Origin: Bacillota bacterium
GTDB taxonomy: Bacteria > Bacillota_E > Symbiobacteriia > Symbiobacteriales > Symbiobacteriaceae
DNA: 17,482 nt
Assembly (NCBI GenBank): GCA_003242675.1
Contig: QGVE01000050.1
Span: 1-17,482 of the forward strand
Reading direction: 5' to 3'
The position numbers and the translations under genes were made by a program. The notes under the pieces were generated by a model that was not told the DNA's origin, searched no databases, and was given only the letters and a program-made list of their open reading frames with translations. Positions 15,567 to 17,482 of this stretch are shown one piece after another (the first letter of the stretch is position 1; each line of letters opens with the position of its first letter).

Positions 15567-15586
15567 GCCGGCCCGGCGCGGCCGGC
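15567..15586 (-). terminator. GC hairpin between ctaC and ctaD
   Basis: GCCGGCC (15567-15573) and GGCCGGC (15580-15586) form a seven-bp stem with a six-base loop, one base after the ctaC stop. There is no T-tract. It may attenuate transcription into ctaD or stabilise the ctaC message so that subunit stoichiometry differs. The remaining intergenic bases down to 15437 show no other clear signal apart from the ctaD ribosome binding site. Confidence 0.35.
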
Positions 15587-15587
15587 G

Positions 15588-16616
15588 TTACTTCAGGCTC
15601 ATCAGGTACTGCACGATCGCGTCCAGCTCTTCCTCCGAAAGCCGGGTGTGAGCGGGCATGGAGGCGCCCGGCTTGAAGTCCGCGGGATTCCGAATCCAGG
15701 CCTTGAGGTTCTCGTGGTTGTTCTCCAAAGTGCCGGCTGCGATGGTGGCGCGCTGGCCGACGTCGGTCAGGTTGGGCCCTACGGCCCCCTGGGCCTTCGT
15801 CCCGTCCACCGCGTGGCAGGCGAAGCAGTTGCCGACGTTCGATTCGAACAGCTCCCGCCCCCGGGCCGCGACGGCGGAGAGCTCACGCGGCCCCTGGGCC
15901 ATGGCCTGCCGCTCGCGGACCCACTCCTCGAACTCCTCCGGTGGCAGGGCCCGCACCATGAAGCGCATCTTGGCGTGGGAGTCGCCGCAGTACTCCGCGC
16001 ACTGGCCGTAGTACAGGTCCGGTTCGTCCGCCTGGATCCAGGCGACGTTCACGCGCCCGGGGATCATGTCCGTCTTGCCCGCCAGCTTGGGCACCCAGAA
16101 GGAATGGATGACGTCGTTGGATGTCAGCTCCAGCCGCACGGGTTTCCCCACCGGAATCCGCAGCTCGTTGGCGGTGACGATGCCCAGCTCCGGGTACTCG
16201 AAGGCGAACCACCAGCGGTTGCCGACGGCCCGCACCGTCAGCGCGCCCTCCGGCGGCAGCGACGTGGAGAAGGCGGCCTCCACGGTGGGGAACGCGACGG
16301 AGACCAGGATGAGGATGGGGATGACCGTCCAGATGACTTCGAGGACGTGGTTGCCGCGGATCTGCCGGGGAACGCCGGCCTGTCCGGGACGGGCGCGGAA
16401 GCGGAAGACGACGTAGAGCAGGACCGCCGTCACCGAGATGCCGATGCCCAGGGCGATGTACAGGGTGAAGAGCAGGAGGCCGGTCTGCGTCCGGGCGACC
16501 GGGCCCTTCGGATCCAGGGGCGTCTGCGGCAGGGCGCTGCAGCCCGACAGCAGGGCGGCGGTTAGAAGCATCGCCGCGCCCCCGCGCAGTCCGCTCAGTC
16601 TGGTCCACATACCCAC
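15588..16616 (-). CDS. ctaC: Cytochrome c oxidase subunit II with fused cytochrome c domain (CtaC)
   Basis: The protein has 342 residues. The lipobox L-L-S-G-C puts the lipidated Cys at 26, so it is a lipoprotein anchored outside the membrane. Two helices follow, near 45-68 and 90-112. The cupredoxin domain carries the CuA ligands His171, Cys206, Glu208, Cys210, His214 and Met217 (QCAEYCGDSHAKM). The C-terminal domain is a class I cytochrome c, with heme attachment CFACH at 264-268 and an axial Met320 in PGASMPAH. This makes the enzyme a caa3 oxidase accepting electrons from a membrane-tethered cytochrome. GTG 16616 has GAGGAG ten nt upstream; ATG 16610 is an alternative. A good promoter lies upstream at 16688-16716. 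Confidence 0.96.
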   Translation of the reverse strand: MGMWTRLSGLRGGAAMLLTAALLSGCSALPQTPLDPKGPVARTQTGLLLFTLYIALGIGISVTAVLLYVVFRFRARPGQAGVPRQIRGNHVLEVIWTVIPILILVSVAFPTVEAAFSTSLPPEGALTVRAVGNRWWFAFEYPELGIVTANELRIPVGKPVRLELTSNDVIHSFWVPKLAGKTDMIPGRVNVAWIQADEPDLYYGQCAEYCGDSHAKMRFMVRALPPEEFEEWVRERQAMAQGPRELSAVAARGRELFESNVGNCFACHAVDGTKAQGAVGPNLTDVGQRATIAAGTLENNHENLKAWIRNPADFKPGASMPAHTRLSEEELDAIVQYLMSLK

Positions 16617-16687
16617 CGATCATCCGCTCCTCGCTTACGACTAAGGTTGTAGGCCGGCCTCGGGCGGAGAGAGGAGAGGCCACCATC

Positions 16688-16716
16688 ACTTTAGTACAAA
16701 ACGACTAGTCTGACAA
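16688..16716 (-). promoter_or_regulatory. Vegetative-type promoter for ctaC
   Basis: On the minus strand, TTGTCA (16711-16716) and TAAAGT (16688-16693) are separated by 17 bases, matching five of six and four of six sigma-A positions. The spacer includes the palindrome GACTAGTC (16703-16710), a possible operator. The start would be near 16681, giving a leader of about 65 nt. The block ACGACTA occurs here (16701-16707) and again at 16637-16643 in the leader. Confidence 0.5.
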
Positions 16717-16747
16717 CCCGGTATTGCGCGATGAGTCAGCCGACCTT

Positions 16748-17113
16748 TCAGCGGCCGCCCTGCCGGAGGCCGGTCATGGCGTGCAGAATGCCCACCCAGG
16801 CGCCCTTCATGTTCCGGTAGGTGCCGATGAGGAAGAGGGCCCCGAACCCGGACCAGAGGAGCCCCTGGGCCCTGGGGCTGAGGGGGGTCAGCGCAGCGGT
16901 GACGTAAATGCCGGCGACGACCAGCACCGCCGTGACGCTGTAGGCGACCAGCATTGCCCCGACAAAGTCGCCTTCCTCCGGCTCAAAGGGGACGCCGCAC
17001 ACCGGGCAGCGGTCGGCCAGACCGAACAGCCCCCGGCCCATCGCCCCCTCGCGGCAGGCCGGGCAGCGCAGCCGGAGGCCGTCCCACGCGCCGCGGGCCA
17101 TCGGACCCAGCAC
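16748..17113 (-). CDS. DUF983 family membrane protein with paired CxxC motifs
   Basis: The product has 121 residues. The N-terminal 45 residues contain two zinc-ribbon-like pairs, RCPAC (Cys17, Cys20) and RCPVC (Cys36, Cys39), followed by the family-typical FEPEEGDFVGAMLVAYSV and two membrane helices. DUF983 proteins are often found beside cytochrome oxidase genes, but their biochemical role is not established. The frame opens at GTG 17122, which overlaps the upstream stop (GTGA), but the ribosome binding site GGGAGG touches that codon. GTG 17113, eight nt downstream of it, is therefore the likelier start. It sits between the SCO gene and ctaC, and the 131-nt gap to ctaC holds the ctaC promoter. 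A role in oxidase metal or heme handling is an inference from position only. Confidence 0.8.
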   Translation of the reverse strand: MLGPMARGAWDGLRLRCPACREGAMGRGLFGLADRCPVCGVPFEPEEGDFVGAMLVAYSVTAVLVVAGIYVTAALTPLSPRAQGLLWSGFGALFLIGTYRNMKGAWVGILHAMTGLRQGGR

Positions 17114-17118
17114 AGCCC

Positions 17119-17482
17119 TCACCTCCCGTTCAGCAGCCGCCGGATCTGGGCCAGCACCACGTCGGTGTCCAGCAGGTCGCCCTGGTGGTACGCCCGGATC
17201 CGACCCTCCCGGTCGACGAGGACCACGCGCCCGCCGTGCTCGATGCGATAGTCGACCACGCCGATATCCCCGTGGCTGCGGTCGGTTCCGCGGGCGTCGC
17301 CGGCCCCTTCCATGCCTTCCGCCCCGCGTGCGCTTGCGTGGCCGTGGTGGGTTCCGTGTGCGTCGTTGGCGCCTTCCGCGCCCCCCGTCCCGCGTGCGTT
17401 CGCGCGGCCGAGGTTGGTCCCGTGTGCGTCGTGGGAGCTCTTCGTACCCTCCGCCCCGCGTGCGCTGGCGTCGCCGAGGTGG
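17119..17482 (-). CDS. SCO1/SenC-family copper chaperone, C-terminal part (gene continues past the window)
   Basis: The reading frame is open from the right edge of the window, so the 5' part with the expected CxxxC copper motif is not seen. The C-terminal 48 residues match the end of SCO proteins: D-Y-R-I-E-H (His codon at 17236-17238, the third copper ligand), then RVVLVDREGRIRAYHQG and a final helix VVLAQIRRLLNG. SCO proteins deliver copper to the CuA site of subunit II, which is encoded two genes downstream here. Immediately before the DYRIEH motif lies a His/Gly/Ala-rich tandem repeat of at least 56 codons, absent from ordinary SCO proteins. The ATG at 17313 is internal, because the same frame stays open and repetitive upstream. 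It overlaps the DUF983 frame. Confidence 0.75.
   Translation of the reverse strand, partial: HLGDASARGAEGTKSSHDAHGTNLGRANARGTGGAEGANDAHGTHHGHASARGAEGMEGAGDARGTDRSHGDIGVVDYRIEHGGRVVLVDREGRIRAYHQGDLLDTDVVLAQIRRLLNGR
17314..17482 (-). repeat. Imperfect tandem repeat (about 57-66 nt) within the SCO gene
   Basis: On the plus strand, units begin near 17314, 17371 and 17437 and share blocks such as CCGCGTGCG and CCGTGTGCGTCGT. In protein the unit reads roughly L-G-x-A-S-A-R-G-A-E-G, a spacer, then D-A-H-G-T. Seven His codons occur in the 56 visible codons. A weaker fourth unit reaches to about 17281. The array continues beyond the window edge. Confidence 0.7.

Noticed and set aside
13751..15676. 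Plus-strand 641-codon frame opposite ctaD
   Set aside because: Asp/Glu/His/Arg-rich repetitive product with no domain; ctaD on the minus strand carries all heme and copper ligands.
17314..17482. CRISPR-like array at the right edge
   Set aside because: Units are imperfect, adjacent without unique spacers, and translate in one frame into a SCO-linked repeat; no cas genes.

Overview
The window is very G+C-rich bacterial DNA. A tricistronic spore-germination receptor cluster (GerA/GerB/GerC families) and a lipoprotein-type caa3 oxidase together point to an endospore-forming, aerobically respiring, high-GC Firmicute. Symbiobacterium or a relative is my best guess; this is an inference from gene content and composition, not from a database match. 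Many genes use GTG or TTG starts behind strong GGAGG-type ribosome binding sites, and many overlap their neighbours by 1-8 nt.

Layout: (1) 1-365 holds no recognisable gene, only a 40-nt-spaced direct repeat. (2) 366-4623 (+) is a tight three-gene operon: an exported, membrane-anchored protein with a GATase-like fold, an ABC ATPase with an Ala/Pro/Gly repeat linker, and an ABC-2 type permease. A strong hairpin follows it. (3) 4775-8727 (+) is a germination receptor operon of A, B and C subunits. (4) 8800-10632 (-) is an S9-family serine peptidase, convergent with the ger operon. (5) 10788-11492 (+) is a small, apparently eroded PTS-related locus: a truncated helix-turn-helix regulator, a 59-residue remnant of a SIS-domain (UPF0309-type) protein, and an intact-looking HPr. 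(6) 11494-17482 (-) is the cytochrome caa3 oxidase cluster. In transcription order it reads SCO-family copper chaperone (cut by the window edge), DUF983 protein, ctaC (subunit II with cytochrome c domain), ctaD (I), ctaE (III), ctaF (IV) and ctaG (assembly factor).

Working together: CtaC, D, E and F form the terminal oxidase, while SCO and CtaG are expected to serve copper delivery and assembly. The three Ger proteins would form one nutrient receptor in the spore inner membrane. The first operon looks like an ABC exporter or remodelling system with a dedicated exported partner.

The most unusual observations are a tandemly repeated His/Gly/Ala-rich insertion in the SCO protein just before its copper-ligand His, a seven-His N-terminal tail on CtaE, the deletion scar joining regulator and SIS fragments upstream of HPr, and the 42-nt coding repeat in the ABC ATPase. 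I saw no tRNA, rRNA, CRISPR array, insertion sequence or phage gene.
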